The position numbers and the translations under genes are program-made. From assembly GCA_036365455.1 (NCBI GenBank), contig JAWQUS010000016.1:14283001-14347000 (forward strand): a stretch of DNA of 64,000 bases. Reading direction: 5' to 3'. The DNA comes from Macrosoma leucophasiata (Eukaryota > Arthropoda > Insecta > Lepidoptera > Hedylidae). This document shows positions 24,185-37,079 of this stretch, one piece after another (positions within the stretch are counted from its first letter, which is position 1; each line of letters begins with the position of its first letter). The notes under the pieces were generated by a model that was not told the DNA's origin, did no database searches, and worked only from the letters and a program-made list of their open reading frames with translations.

Positions 24185-27100
24185 TCAGTCATTAGAAACT
24201 GGGGAATGATCGTGTTTAGGAACTACAATTTTCTTCTCAGTATCCTGTACATGTTTCTTCAGGGGACCATGTTGCCAACCACGCGGGTATCCGTGTTTGT
24301 CCACATCATCCCACCATTGCTGTTCTCCAGAACCCCAAATTACGTATACTATATTCGTGCCTACCAACACTGCGAATACAGTCCAGAAAGCCACTCTCCA
24401 TTGCTCTATGGTTTGCTGCAAAAAGGAAAAATAAACAAAATTATAGGTACATATATTTGCGACAAGTTTTACGCGATTTCACCAGTTGATTCCAAACCCG
24501 ATGTCGGCCTTCATTTTACTTAGGTTCATATTTATGAAACAATGTTTAAAATAATACAATGGGTTATGAGTTTACTCGTTACAAACATTAAAAAAAACAA
24601 ACAAGTTTTTTGATGATCCTGATTTTGCCCCTGCAAGACCTCAATACATTCAGAAAATACAGGTCAAACTTTTGTTACCGAGCCACTCTTTTCGTGTATT
24701 CACCGCCTGAGCTTTTACTAGAACTAGACTAGAAATTAAAGAAAAATGGAATGAAAAAATTGACTTCGGGCTGGAATCGAACTTAAGACCTCAGAATAAC
24801 CAGACCAGACCACATAGGTACCGAAGCTCAATATGACAAGAACTAGACTACTATCTAGAGTCGTGAACTTGTATGTCCTCAAGTAGTTTTTGGATAGGAA
24901 ATAATAACAAAATGAAGATGTCATTTTTTTTCGCTTAAAAGTAATGTAGATTTATGTTAAATGTACTGAACCGATCTCATAAGCCATGAGTTGTATCTTG
25001 TATTGATTTATATGTATATAATAATATAGTCTTTCGATACTAAAGTCCGTTTTAAAAGACAAATCTAAGTCCCAAAACATGTCATTAAGATTTCGTTTAG
25101 TCTGAAAAAACGTGATCTTAAGATGGTCTCAAGCACTAAGATCTGTCTATGAATACGGGTTTAAGACGAAGGACCATGGGTCATTATCAGAGCACAATAT
25201 ATTTTTTTTTTAAATTGGTGGATTTCAATTTTGGACCCAATAATACGAGCTCATTCTCGCTTGTTTTAATTATTGTGTTTTACGTACACAATACACCCAC
25301 GTGGACAATGGCTATTTTTTATCAATATTTCCTAACAAGTTGAAAAACTAGATCCACCAGTTTCATGTTCACAATATTAATATTAATTTTGTTTATCGTC
25401 GCAATGAAATTAATTGATATTTAAATTATTAGCCTTAATGTATCCTGTGAAGTATAAATATTCAAATTGTTTTCAACGAATTATATTAAAATATTCCGCC
25501 AAAAGGAATTCGGTGTTCTAACTTTAAAATATCATGATAGATAGACAATTAAGATGATCGAAATATCTTGTGACCATGAGCTCCTTATCTGACCGTAATA
25601 AATACTGCCGGTAAATTACTGCCAATAATGACTATTATTAAATGTTCGATGAATTCGTAAATTTTCTGATTTTATACATTCAAAATGAGATACTAAATAT
25701 ATACTTACTACGAAATAATATTTGTATCCGTTCATATTTCTTATGTAATAAGATAAATTACTTGACTAAAATAAAGTTTTGAAACATAATCTAAGTGATA
25801 GCACAGACGTCTATTTAAACACCACTTTTGTTGTCTGTGCCACAGGTAATGTTGTTCTACACCTGTGCGTGTATGAAGAGATTGATGATTTTTTTTTGAT
25901 GTAATGAAAGTGGCAAACAAGCGTGCAGTTCACGTTGATTTTAAGTGATGACTATAGCTTATAGACCCCCACACAATGACCAGAGGTCAAAATGCAGATG
26001 CGTTGCCACTCCTGGGGCCTAATGTCTTATGTCTCTGTGCCGGAAATTACAGTGCCTGAACTGAACACTACCATTTAGCGACAAGTATATTAGGTAATGC
26101 AGTGGTGCTTCGTCACTGGCGCTCTACCACAAGTAAAAATGATGATGTAAAAATGATGAATGAAGAAGAAGGACGGGAGGTATGTCAGGACCGGGATATC
26201 CGGCTTTCCACACTTTCTTCCTACCCTGTAAGGAACTTGGCGTGAAGATACATTAATTTCCTTATAAACCAAAATAGGACAGCAGTAGGCAAAGCCTTTT
26301 AATTGGAAGACCTAAAAGCCAATAATTTCAACGTGTTTTGAGCTCCTAACCATAACATTATACCAACTGTGTACAACACGAATCCACATTGAAAAGTCGG
26401 ATTGATTTAAAAAATAATTTAAATGTAATATACGATACATAAATCGTAAAAATAATTTTATTTGAACATTGATCAATATTATCTAAAATCCTTAGACAAT
26501 TATGGTAAATAAATTATTTCTTAAAATTTTCAATACAACTAAGTAACTCTATAATCTTTTTTTCAATTTTAATCTTCTTTCGTTTCCTAAACAAGGAACT
26601 AGAAGAAATGTCAGTAATTTGGTTGATACTAAAAAAATGGTATCGCAATAGGAAGTTCCAAGCGATTCGTCGGTTGACTTGGCTGATTTTCACCTCTGAC
26701 CGAAGTAAAATTAGTCACCCGTTTCATTTCGTTTTGCTATTTTGTCATAGTTTTTGACCCAGTTTCTTTTACTGTAATTTCCAGCACAGAGGCATAACAC
26801 CTTAAGACTCAGACTCTTGGCCTTTATGTGGGTGTCTATAGGCTGCAGTCATCACTTAACATTAATGTGAACTGCATGCTTGTTTGCCACTTCCATTACA
26901 TAAAAAAAAGAAAAAAAAAAAGAACTTCAGTTTATATTTTAATTCTTGTGCCAGTAAACCAGTGTATTTAGGACCAAAAAAAAATTGAACAGAATGAAAC
27001 CTATAAGAAAAGTAAGAAAATATAATACAATTTAAAAGGAAAAATAAATTACGGGCGATCTGAGATTGGGAAGGGAAGGGGGCATTTTATATTTAGAAAA

Positions 27101-30100
27101 TGGTTTATTCTGATTTTCGACAAACCGATCGCGCATAATTTTCTTTAACCTGAACTTACCTTTCCATTTAATTTTATTATATTTTTTACCTTTTTAATGG
27201 GTTTCATCTTGCTCATTTTTTAATATTTTCAAAGGCATTGGTACGTTTTTGATATATTTGTTATTTGATTCGGAAATACAAAAGCGTCACACACCGTTAG
27301 ACCAACTGTCCTATCAAAATTTTTAACACATTTATACTGGTGGTTCTCCAAAATAGAGCTCTAGGACGTAGGCACCACCTCACTGCCCAATCTACTTGCC
27401 GCTAAATGGCAGTGTTAAAAAACTGATATCAAAACTTCCAACGGTGTAATGAGAAGATCCCTCAGCAAGATTTGCCCTCCGAGTGATGGATCCACTTGAA
27501 AGCAGAGCTGCCAACGCCCGGGGGCATGTTCGGTCAAAAAAGGACTTAAGGCCACATACTGGCCACTATTTAATTTTATATTCCTAATTTGAAGATGGCG
27601 TCTGTCATCTGATTTCATTGTTTTCTGTCTTCACTTCATTTCACTTTACTTTTATAATTTTCATGAGAAGCAATTACAAGACCTGGGGGCACGGTAGTGC
27701 CCCCGCCAAAACGAGCCAAGCGAAGCCACTACGTACCTTTTCTCGAAACGTTTCGTCGTATTTTTGAATCCTCGGATCTTTGGTTTGGATAATGTCAGAT
27801 ACTTAAAATTTTCAAGATATGATATGATAATGGCCGTTTCGTTACTCTAGAAATAATAGATATAACGAATGCCTATGAAATCTAAGTGACGGTAGCAAAA
27901 CGGCCAAGCCACACGTTTTAAGTAGAATGTAGTATGTGAAGTTAGGTCTAGTAAAGTTAGGTCGCATATATGTATGTTAAGAGTGTGTAGTCTTTGGAGC
28001 TTGGCTTTATACGATATCTGATAACTTTTTCACAGGATAAGCAAACTAAACTCGTCTTGGCAAAATTTTTTCATGAAAATGTTTTTGATGGGATTTAATA
28101 TTTCTAAAACTACTAATTCTTTTCTTAAAACTATCACCGGTGCATCATTCTTTCGCTATCGTATTCCGGTTAGGTCCTGGTGAGGTTCTGTAATTCTGGA
28201 GATTATCATAATAACTTAGGGCTCAAGAGTGGAAACTCATCTGCATTGAAATCTATGTTTTTTATTAAATGATTGTACGGTACAGTATTCACTTACTATA
28301 AATGGAAACTGTATGCTTATTGGCCACTTTAATGACATAAAAAATATACATGCTTATTCTGATAGAAATAAGGTATTATTACTTACATCAGGCGTCAGAA
28401 GACCAACTAAGTAAGGTGTGATAATTCCAGATATTGCTGCAATGCCATTCACAAATGCTGAACAAGTGCCCGCATAGTTTGGTGCTATGTCCATCGCGTT
28501 AATCTTGACACTGCTATAGAAACCTCCCATAAATGCCATGGACGCTATGAAGAGGCTGACGGCCATAAGACGATCGCAGCCGGAGTATGAGGCCAGAATA
28601 ATAAATATTGCCGGTATGGAAGAAGCTGAGGAAAAATGCATCACTAACAGTTAATTTAAATGCGAATCTGAATTGAAGTAAAATTACTTTTTCGGATTTA
28701 TTTCGCATAGATATACTAAATTGAAATGATTACATATTTAAAATACTTAAATAAACCTTGTTATTTACTACTATATCTGATCGTCAATTATAATCACTTA
28801 TCCATGTTATATCATCAGTTTCAGTATATTTTACGAGTATACCATCAGAAAGAAAAGATTCCAACGAGAAAAATAACAATAGTAGTCGTTTATTTCAAAC
28901 TATCATAACATTACATATAGGTATAAGATTCATACAGTAACTGGGCAAAACCCGCACCGTCTTTTTTTTAACGTTAAATCTTATATTTTAATGTAAAAAA
29001 AATTATTAAAATTATGATGATTTATGAAAACATAAAATGAAAATAAGTGAAATAAACCACGCATTTTGCAGTAACTGTTACAGTCCATGTTCCTGTTAAT
29101 GCTAAAATTCACAATAACGATAACTTTAACAAATATTTAGTTGCAACCGAAACTTGATCAACACAGAGCAACATTGGTATTATGATATTATATTAATGCA
29201 ATCGGACCTACGTATTCAATCATCACTCAAGTTATTGCAAGCTCGGTATCCATACAAAGTTTTTTTAAATTATTAAATTTATTTTATCTTTGCAACTTTA
29301 TTCCCGTGGACAAAATGAATAAAGTCACATAACTTTTGTAAATATATTTTCTACATTAATCTGAATGTAAAGGACAATCGAACAAGGAACAAGAGTAAAG
29401 GAACACTCACAGATGGTTGTGTATATTTTCCTTCCGGTGCCAATACTGTGCCACTTTTTCCTGATACACAAATCGCAGGCGGAGGCAAACACAAAGGAAA
29501 ATATGTACATCGCGATGTAGGGAAGCGCCGACATCAAGCCAGTCTCTTTGATGTTAAACTTCAGGACGTCAGAGAAATACTTCGGCAGATCGGTTATCAT
29601 TGTAAAATAACCCCAATCGTGGCCAATCTGTAAATTACATGTATCACTTATAATCTTCATTCTCCTTAATATATATAAATTACGCGTCACGTTGTTTGTC
29701 TGCGATGGAATCTTAAACTATTTAACCGATTTTAATCAAACTTTACACACTGTGTGCAGTTTGATCCAACTTGAAGATATGATTAACATCTTAATTTACA
29801 GTCGCAATATTATGTTAGTACCTGAATTACTCCCGTACAAAGCCGGTGCGTGCCGTAGTTTATCTATAATTGTTAATGATAACTATATTTTTTACTAGCG
29901 GTTGCCCGCGGCTTCGCCCGCGTGGATGTCGAAAAGTGGCCTATGTTCTTTCTCAAAGTCAGCTCTATCTCTGTACCAAATTTCATTAAAATTGGATCAG
30001 GCGTTTGGACGTGAAAAGGTAACAGACAGACAGACAGAGTTACTTTCGCATTTATAATATTATTATAGTATGGATGATGATTAAAGAGAACTTTTGTTTC

Positions 30101-32137
30101 AAGTCTCCCAAAATGGAATTAAAACGTTACGCCTATTACGGAATACAAAAACGAGCGGTTTGCTACGTTTTGTAAACTTTATAATATTATGCAAAATTGA
30201 AGAAACAAATATTCTAAAACACCTACTTGCCCTTTTTATCAAACTTATAATTTATTGAGATTAGATTTTCGTAATCTTGATAAAATAGGATAACTTAGGC
30301 CTCAGGAGCATCTCTACACTAAAATCTGTGTTTATTGTAGATGTTATAGGTGATAATGCTTATACATTATGATAATTTTTGCGCATTTTTTCTTAACATC
30401 AACGGAAACTGTATACTTATTTCTCCATATTCCTGGCATTAAAAAGGTAATATGATGAATCAATATTACAATATTGATACAAGAATACCTATACTCTGTA
30501 AAAACAATCTCAACTTACAGCCGCCATAATTAAAACCCATAATGGTGGAGAGCGTAATATAGCTTTAAACGGAACCGGATCCAATTTCTTATGTAGCCCA
30601 GAAGCTACCACGCTATCATTCAAGTATTGTTTCTCTTCATCTGATATAAATGGATGCGAATTTGGCGTGCTGTAGCATAAAAATACCTGGAAATAATCAT
30701 GAGCACACTTAAATAAGAGAAATAAATCTAAATAAAAACGTAACTCCATGCCAGTAAACCCCGAAGGCTACCCCTTCGGGGCTAATCCAGAGCTAAATGC
30801 ATGCTTTTAAGCATACATGCAAACACCGAAGATTCATCGGTTACGTTCGATCGTCGGTTTACGTTTTGGCTCATGTAACAGATGACAAGGCTGTTGTCAT
30901 CACCGGGCACATTATCAAACTCCGAGATACTGGGAAACTTCCAGAAAATGGAAAAGTCCCAACAGAATCAAATTTATAGGATTTTACACCGTTATTACCA
31001 TCGCAATGTGGTGCCATCTGGTGAGCACAGACGGTAGCTTTTATGACAATCTAAAGAATTGAAAGACTTGGCGTAGTTACTGGTGGTAGAGATCTAGTGA
31101 AGAAGCTCGTGGGCGTAGGTACCACCGCATTATCTAATATATCTGCCGCCAAATGGTAGTGTTCGGTTAAATAGTACCTAAAGTATGGTGGTATATAGAT
31201 AACTTAAGTCTCAGAGGTAGCAACGTATCTGCGTTTTGGCCTCTGGATTTTATGTAGATGTCTCTGCAGTCATCACTTAACATCCACGTGAACTGCACAC
31301 TTGTTGGTTACCATTGTAACATTAAAAAATTGAGAGAGGTGATCCCAATCTGATGGGATCACAGAAGATCATCATGGCCTCAAAGGCGTTGTGAGCCACA
31401 TTTCTGCCTCAGGTCAGAATCTTACAGATCAGAAATATACGGAAAACTGTTATTTACCTACAAATTATATGTCAGTAAAATATATTACTGAATCGTGCAA
31501 TCAACATGTAAAAATGTATTAAAATATTTGCCCCTGCCATCCTTATGGGATAGGCGATATTAAATTTTAAATATAATTAACTAGGCAAAACTTGCATTAA
31601 AAACAATAAAGTATTACTCTTACCCAAAATATACACCAAATCACGCCCAGACCACCAAAGACGTAAAAAACATTTGCCCAATCTCCACCGTCAGCTAGTA
31701 ATAGCCCCGAAATATATGGGCCAAATACATTACCGATTTGTGCACCTCCAAATATCATTGCACCAAATCGTGATCTTTCCGACGGTGGCACCCATCGGGC
31801 CAAAAGTAATACAAATGATGGTGTCACAGGACCCTGTAATTTCATCAAAGATATAATAGTATCATCATAGTTCAAAGTAATATCATCATAGATCAAAGTA
31901 GCATATCCTCAAAACCTTGACAACAGTGTTCCACATCTTTCATTGACTATTTACAATAGGATTATCGTGACTCTTAAAAGTATTAAGTATCCAAATAAAC
32001 TGTGGTTATAGATAAGAAGAATGTTAAAATAATGTATATTCTATCATTAAAAAATACCATGAAATTGAAGACATTGTGCAAGTAATGCAATAAATATAAA
32101 AATATAATATAATGTGATAATATTTTATAAACACACA

Positions 32138-32170
<33 letters not shown>

Positions 32171-35100
32171 ACAAACACAATATAGAACATATGTTATTAT
32201 ACTCATACGGCATCTACTTAATACTATTATTAGGTATTTTAATATAGAATTGTTTTTAATTATTATTATTATTTACAAATGGATAAGAATATTATTTATT
32301 TATTTCTTTAATGTTATGAAATGTTTTTAATTATTATTATTTATAAATTTACAAATAGATTAGACAATAATTATTTTAGTTAATTTAATTTAAATTTTAA
32401 GGATATTTTAGATTCGGTTGTCATTTGAATCAGAACTTTTATGCTTAACTGAATTAGATTTTATTTATGATTTAGAATTAATTTAATGTCGATCCTATAA
32501 TGTTTTTAATATTTTTTTAATTTATTTCATCTCGTATCGTTCATCATTTAAACATATAGTTATTTGCAATGATTTAATGCGAAAGAGAGCGGGTTCTCCT
32601 AACACAAGCAAATTCTTTTGCTTAAAAGGAGACTCAAAAATTGTTATATTGTTAATTTTTATTTTAATATGAAATAAATAAACTATTAAACTATTAATCA
32701 TAAAATATATTTCCTGTTACAATATTAACATTTATTGAATATGAAATCTTACCTATCAGTACCAAAACTTCATACCTCACCAAAACCTTCAATAACACGC
32801 ATGATGAATAGCCCAATAGCACCTCCTACGGCGACCGCCCAAGGCGTGAGTATAGTAGCAATTGAAGTACATAGAAGTCCAACTCCAATCGTCCATTTAC
32901 CTCCAAACTTTTCAGCTAGTAACCCCCCCGGTAAATGAGTTATAACGTATCCATAATAAAAGGCACTCAAGAGAAAACCTTGTGTAGCTTCATCCCAATC
33001 GTATCGTTCTCGACCCTAAAGAACAAATTCACAATATTTAGTTAACGAATCGTCAATACATTTTGTTATGTGTGTAAACAGTATCTGTATCGCATACACC
33101 GTTTCACAAATCAAACAATAGAATGCCTGTACCGTGATAAAACAATTCAATATTAGGGAGCGGTGTTTTTTTTATGTGTTAAGATACCCACCCGATGTTT
33201 TGTTTGCAATTCAAATTTTATACATAGAACAGCCTCAAAAATGGTTTCAAAATAAAATTTGTAGGTAGTATTATATTAGTGCAGGCACGATAATTAATTG
33301 TATTGAATCCTTTAAAACGCCTAATTGAAAAAATACGTCAGAACATGTTTTAACAGTTTTCTAACCAAATAATGAAATGAGAATTTGTAGTTTGTTCCAC
33401 CTATATCCCATTCTGTTTCCAAACCTTATAGAACTAAGCCAGTTTTTTAGCGATAAATAACTACTTTAGATTTTTTATATGTATCGTATGGAAATCGCCC
33501 GCGGGCATTTTGCCAGCATCACGTTTGTTAAAACAAATAACAAAAAAAAAACAAAACAAGTAATTATTTAGATAATATTTATGATTACAGAAAAATATAA
33601 AAAGGTAGTCGGAGCAAAAAAACACAAAACCTAGAAAAAAATAGTTAGAATAGCGACTTTAGCTTGTCGCTTAAATTAAATTATGGTTACAGTGCCGAAT
33701 TGTTTGAATTTGGGTAAAATGTCCACGTTAAATATTTGAGCATTTTCATCCAAGTTACAGATTAAAAATATATGCGACAACTTTGGATTTTTACTGGTAA
33801 TACAGTTCCAGTGTCAAACCTAGAAAGCGGAACACCATACGATCGTATGTCGATTAGATGGCAGGCAAAACAACTTAAGTCTCAGAGGAACCTGACAACG
33901 CATCTGCATTTTGCTGTAGATATTTAATGGCCATAGTATTTACTTATCAGCAATGTGGAACTGCAAACTAGTTTGCTAGCCACCATCAATAAACAAAAAA
34001 TGCATTTACCTCATACACTACTGTTACGTTACTTGTTGTATTACTTGATGCTGTGTCTGATGTATCTGGACATGTTTCTCCTATAATGTGTTCAGATGGT
34101 TGCGCGTGGAGAACCATCTGTGTGATGGTCATGCTCAAACAAACTCGGATTGTGAAGGAGTTGGCCAACGCGAATAAGCCCATGATCCCCAAAACATAGC
34201 GTTGAGGAATAAATATAACTGAAAATAGAAAATATCGCTGATTAGATTTATAATCAAATTATAATGTTTTTTCATGGTACAGCCAACCCTTATTCTGGTT
34301 ACCTACTACAGACACAGCAATCAGGGCGTGTTTTTTACACGCGCATACACATAGTTGCCCGCTTGGAAACACAGTGTACGAGGCTGCCAGACTGGTATCC
34401 AAGGAGGGAAGGGAAGCTGCAAGAAAAGAAATCAGCCGGGACGTCGAAATGTCCATTCTATATGTAGTATTATAACATATTCTTTGGTATACCAAGTAAG
34501 ATCACGCCCTCGAGTTTCATAACTGGAGCTATAGCTCCAGTTATGAAACTCGAGGGCGTGATCACCACAGCATTACCTAATCTAGTTGCCGATAAATGAT
34601 AATGGCAAGAGGTGTTCTGGTTGGGTTGTGGAATCTCTTGTTTCATGTAGATATTTACGGTATTTACCTATAATTAATGATAACTGTACGCTTGCTTAAA
34701 GGTGGTGCAAAACAAGTATGCAGTCCACATGGATGGTAATTGACGGCTGCAACCTACAGATATCTACACAAAAATCAGAGGTAAAATGCAGATGCGTTGC
34801 CACCTCTGACGCCTAAGTTGTTACGTCTCTATGATAGTTATTACTGGAGAATATAACATATGGTAACGTGACCACAACCTTCCTTGGGGGCTGGATCCGC
34901 ACCAGCTACCACCTAAACATTCGAACTCTACACTGCCTGTAGTCTTACGGTGAGATTCACAGACTGCACTACGACTTTACTTTGAGCAAAGTATGCTTAG
35001 AACTGTCAGTACAGTATGGGATTTGACAGTTCGAAGCGTACTTTGCTTGAAAGTAAAGTCGTAGTGCGGTGTGCGAATCTCGCCCTTATTCTACAATAAT

Positions 35101-36677
35101 GTCGATCGATTCGTAACTTAGTTATACCTCTATCTGACTACCAGACAGCGGTTGTTAAAGTAATGCAGTGTAATTAAATACACATCATAAAGTGTAACTA
35201 TTTAACTTAAAAGACTATGTGATTATTAAACCATTAGTATAGAAGTAGTACTTGTGTTTGTATTTTTTCTTTTTTTATGTAGTAAAGGTAGGCAAACAAG
35301 CATGCAGTTCACATTGATGTTAAGTGACGACTGCAGCCTATAGACACCCACAGAAATACCCGAGATCAAAACGCAGATGCGTTGCCACCCCCGAGACCTT
35401 AGTTATTATGTCTCTCTGATATTTATTTCAAAGCCATTTTGTATTACTAAATCAATCCATCGATAATTCTAGTTCTATCGTCTTATGGGAGGACATACGA
35501 CCCCATGATTGCTGTCTTGAAGACATCTAATAGTGAGATTCACAGACCGCACTACGACTTTACTTTGAGCAAAGTATGCTTAGAACTGTCAGAAATGTAC
35601 GGGTTTTGACAGTTCGAAGCGTACTTTGCTCGAAAGTAAAGTCGTAGTGCCGTCTGTGAATCTCGCCCTAAGACCCCAAAAGTAGAAACATGTATTTTGA
35701 TTTTTATTTACACGTCTATAGGTCTCAATATACGTTCGCCATGAACATGTATTGTCTGGCGTTTGTGTATTGTACATACGTTAGCTTTCGCCCGCGGCTT
35801 CGTTCGCGTGGAATTTGATCTGCCACATCAAGTTTCTTGACATAGGTATTGCTGATAAAAATTATGTACGTGTTGTTTGTAAAGCTCAAAGAAGTCCCAT
35901 ACAGAGCTTTAACTTTCTACGTTGAAAATTGTGGAATGCTCCATACAATTTTCCACTCTCTATTTTAGGGGAGTGGGGGAGTATAAGAAGACAAAAAGTA
36001 GCCTATATCACTCTTTACCTTTCCAAGTATCTCTACATAAAAAATCACAACAATCCGTTGCTCCGTTTTACAAACGACAAACAAACACATTTTCACATTT
36101 ATAATATTAGTGTAAATAAACTAAACTCTACCACCAACACTGACACTCTATCAGTAAATCTAAAGAAGGAAAAAAAAAACAAAATTTCGTTCATACCTCC
36201 TACAATAATTTGTCGGTCGGTAAAATGTTAATATATCCTAACTACCAGGATCGCCCAAATTGCATTATTCGTCGGCAATCGAAAAAAATGCACATCAAAT
36301 TAAAATTTAATGATCTATATATTATTATATACAAATCAATTCCTGTTCGTTAGTCTCGCTAAAACTCGAGAACGGCTGTACCGATTTGGCTAATTTTGGT
36401 TTTGAATGATTTTTGGAAGTCCAGGAAAGGTTTAAATGGTAAGAAAATATTGAGAAATTGAAGAGAAATATTAAAAACCACAATTTCATTTTCCCATACA
36501 AAATAGTCCGTATATATCAAACCTTTGACACATTATTTCATTATGATCCAATATGAAGTTTGCCGGGTGAGCCAGTTATAAATAAAAATTGATTGCGATT
36601 AAATTAATACATTTTGATTAACAAAATTAAATACACTTACCCCTATTTAGTGTTTTTCTCCATCCTAATAACGTCAT
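24185..36677 (-). CDS. SLC17-family MFS anion transporter, gene 1 (complete, 8 exons)
   Basis: Exons on the minus strand, 5' to 3': 36677-36641, 34218-34010, 33015-32776, 31833-31624, 30686-30519, 29627-29411, 28625-28387, 24415-24185. All introns are GT-AG and the phases join to a 517-codon frame including the stop (516 aa, normal for SLC17). The start MTLLGWRKTLNR has an in-frame TAA four codons upstream. Visible features: helix 1 near residues 20-40; a lumenal or extracellular loop with N-glycosylation sequons at N72 and N76; the helix 2-3 MFS motif PGGLLAEKFGGKW (111-123); helix-4 R155 in RVIEGFGEGP, the arginine conserved in sialin and VGLUTs; PPSERSR (178-184); the exon-6 block HDWGYF; and a hydrophilic C-terminal tail. 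The family moves anions such as phosphate, sialic acid or glutamate with Na+ or H+. The substrate here is unknown. It is the most divergent of the three paralogues in the window. Confidence 0.93.
25890..26143 (-). repeat. Family A copy
   Basis: Reversed and near full length: TTTTTTGATGTAATGAAAGT at the tail side, GGTAATGCAGTGGTGCTTCG and ACCACAAGTAAAA at the head side. Confidence 0.65.
26772..26921 (+). repeat. Family A 3' half with A tail
   Basis: GCACAGAGGCATAACACC through CCATTACAT and an A-rich tail at 26902-26921. Confidence 0.65.
29648..29895 (+). mobile_element. Degraded Helitron-like copy in gene 1 intron 5
   Basis: Starts TCTCCTTAATATATATAAAT like the Helitron at 20306 and shares the following block with many substitutions. 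It ends where an ACTAGCGGTTGCCCGCGGC-type repeat begins. It lies just upstream of exon 6 of gene 1 in transcription order, within 25 bp of the acceptor. Confidence 0.5.
30740..30995 (-). repeat. SINE family B 3' part in gene 1 intron 4
   Basis: CCCCTTCGGGGCTAATCCAG tail, GGGCACATTATCAAACTCCG core; the tRNA head is missing. Lies about 55 bp upstream of exon 5 in transcription order. Confidence 0.6.
31079..31330 (+). repeat. Family A copy in gene 1 intron 4
   Basis: ACTGGTGGTAGAGATCTAG head to an ATTAAAAAA tail with an internal deletion. Confidence 0.6.
32130..32178. repeat. (AC)n(GC)n microsatellite
   Basis: An uninterrupted alternating purine-pyrimidine tract, about 24 nt of AC repeats followed by about 14 nt of GC repeats, in gene 1 intron 3. 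Both repeat types can adopt Z-DNA. Confidence 0.9.
33850..33998 (+). repeat. Family A 3' half, degraded, beside gene 1 exon 2
   Basis: CTTAAGTCTCAGAGG, CGCATCTGCATTTTG and the GCTAGCCACCATCAATAAAC end. It reaches within about 12 bp of the exon 2 donor side. Confidence 0.5.
34500..34563. repeat. 64-bp perfect palindrome at an inverted family A 5' end
   Basis: The two 32-nt arms are exact reverse complements with no spacer (centre 34531/34532, GGAGCTA|TAGCTCC). The right arm continues into family A sequence (CACAGCATTACCTAATC), so the palindrome is a head-to-head doubling of that repeat's 5' end. In gene 1 intron 1. Confidence 0.9.
34699..34865 (-). repeat. Family A copy, partial
   Basis: AAACAAGTATGCAGTCCACA to GATAGTTATTACTGGAG, reversed. 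Confidence 0.55.
34949..35092. mobile_element. Palindromic MITE (family H), copy 1
   Basis: Long inverted arms, GAGATTCACAGACTGCACTA against TAGTGCGGTGTGCGAATCTC, with GACTTTACTTTGAGCAAAGTA inside; about 140 bp and non-coding. It can fold almost completely into a hairpin. Confidence 0.75.
35270..35440 (-). repeat. Family A 3' part, reversed
   Basis: TTTTTTTATGTAGTAAAGGT tail and GACGACTGCAGCCTATAGAC core. Confidence 0.6.
35531..35669. mobile_element. Palindromic MITE (family H), copy 2
   Basis: Same arms as copy 1, 440 bp away in the same intron (GAGATTCACAGACCGCACTA ... TGCCGTCTGTGAATCTCGCC). A truncated third copy is at 47263-47370. Confidence 0.75.
35780..36120 (+). repeat. GCCCGCGGCTTCG-type repeat
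   Basis: TTTCGCCCGCGGCTTCGTTC head, CAATCCGTTGCTCCGTTTTA core, CACATTTATAATATTAGTG end. Relatives lie at 29894-30072, 38010-38370 and 23310-23462. Confidence 0.5.
36330..36588 (-). repeat. Family D repeat, reversed, just 5' of gene 1 intron 1 donor
   Basis: GTTCGTTAGTCTCGC to GAAGTTTGCCGGGTGAGCCAG. Ends about 50 bp from the exon 1 donor. Confidence 0.6.
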
Positions 36678-36734
36678 TTTAAAAGTTTATATTAAAAAAA
36701 ACATATATATCGTTCATTCACATAGATCTTTAGG

Positions 36735-36875
36735 TTATAAGATGTGTTACGTCATGAACACTTATATTTATATCTTTCAGGAACGAGATGATACTATCGG
36801 TTTAAAACACGTGTCTATCTCTAAGAGATGAAACGATATCTGATACGGTTATCAATCTGCACTTATCTGGACTGA
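36735..36875 (-). promoter_or_regulatory. Putative gene 1 promoter: TATA-like box and GATA-factor motifs
   Basis: Reading the minus strand upstream of the gene 1 ATG, TATAAATATAAG lies at 36772-36761, about 85-95 bp before the start codon, leaving room for a short 5' UTR. Further upstream, within about 90 bp, are several WGATAR-like words: AGATAG, CGATAG, TGATAA and AGATAAG. Such clusters are known from gut and fat-body promoters of insects, so gut expression is an inference. No transcription start is directly visible. Confidence 0.4.
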
Positions 36876-37079
36876 ATACAGTTTAAAGTGTTGCACTGGT
36901 GTACGAAAAACTCACTGAGTATTTACATACAGAAGGTATTCGGCAAGAATGAATGTTATCAATCGAAGGACAAGCTCTTTTATATGCATATATTATTTAT
37001 CTAATTTTACTTTTAAACTGTGTGGGTTAGCAAATTGTTACAGCGTAAGTTGTATTAGATTTTTTCTTTTTACAGCTAC

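Larger units (their letters stand above)
24416..28386 (-). other. Gene 1 intron 7
   Basis: About 4.0 kb. Holds a tRNA-like repeat head (24766-24845), family A copies (25890-26143, 26772-26921, 27337-27420, 28140-28340), a LINE-tail fragment (26140-26265) and a GGGGGCAC-loop-GTGCCCCC hairpin (27685-27704). The remaining AT-rich stretches, 24850-25880 and 26270-26770, show nothing recognisable. Confidence 0.6.

Noticed and set aside
24161..24523. 120-codon plus-strand open frame
   Set aside because: Antisense shadow of gene 1 exon 8, which has clear SLC17 homology on the minus strand.
34259..34495. 78-codon minus-strand frame upstream of gene 1 exon 2 as an alternative exon
   Set aside because: No donor in a compatible phase, and it overlaps repeat material including a family K fragment; exon 1 at 36641-36677 fits exactly.
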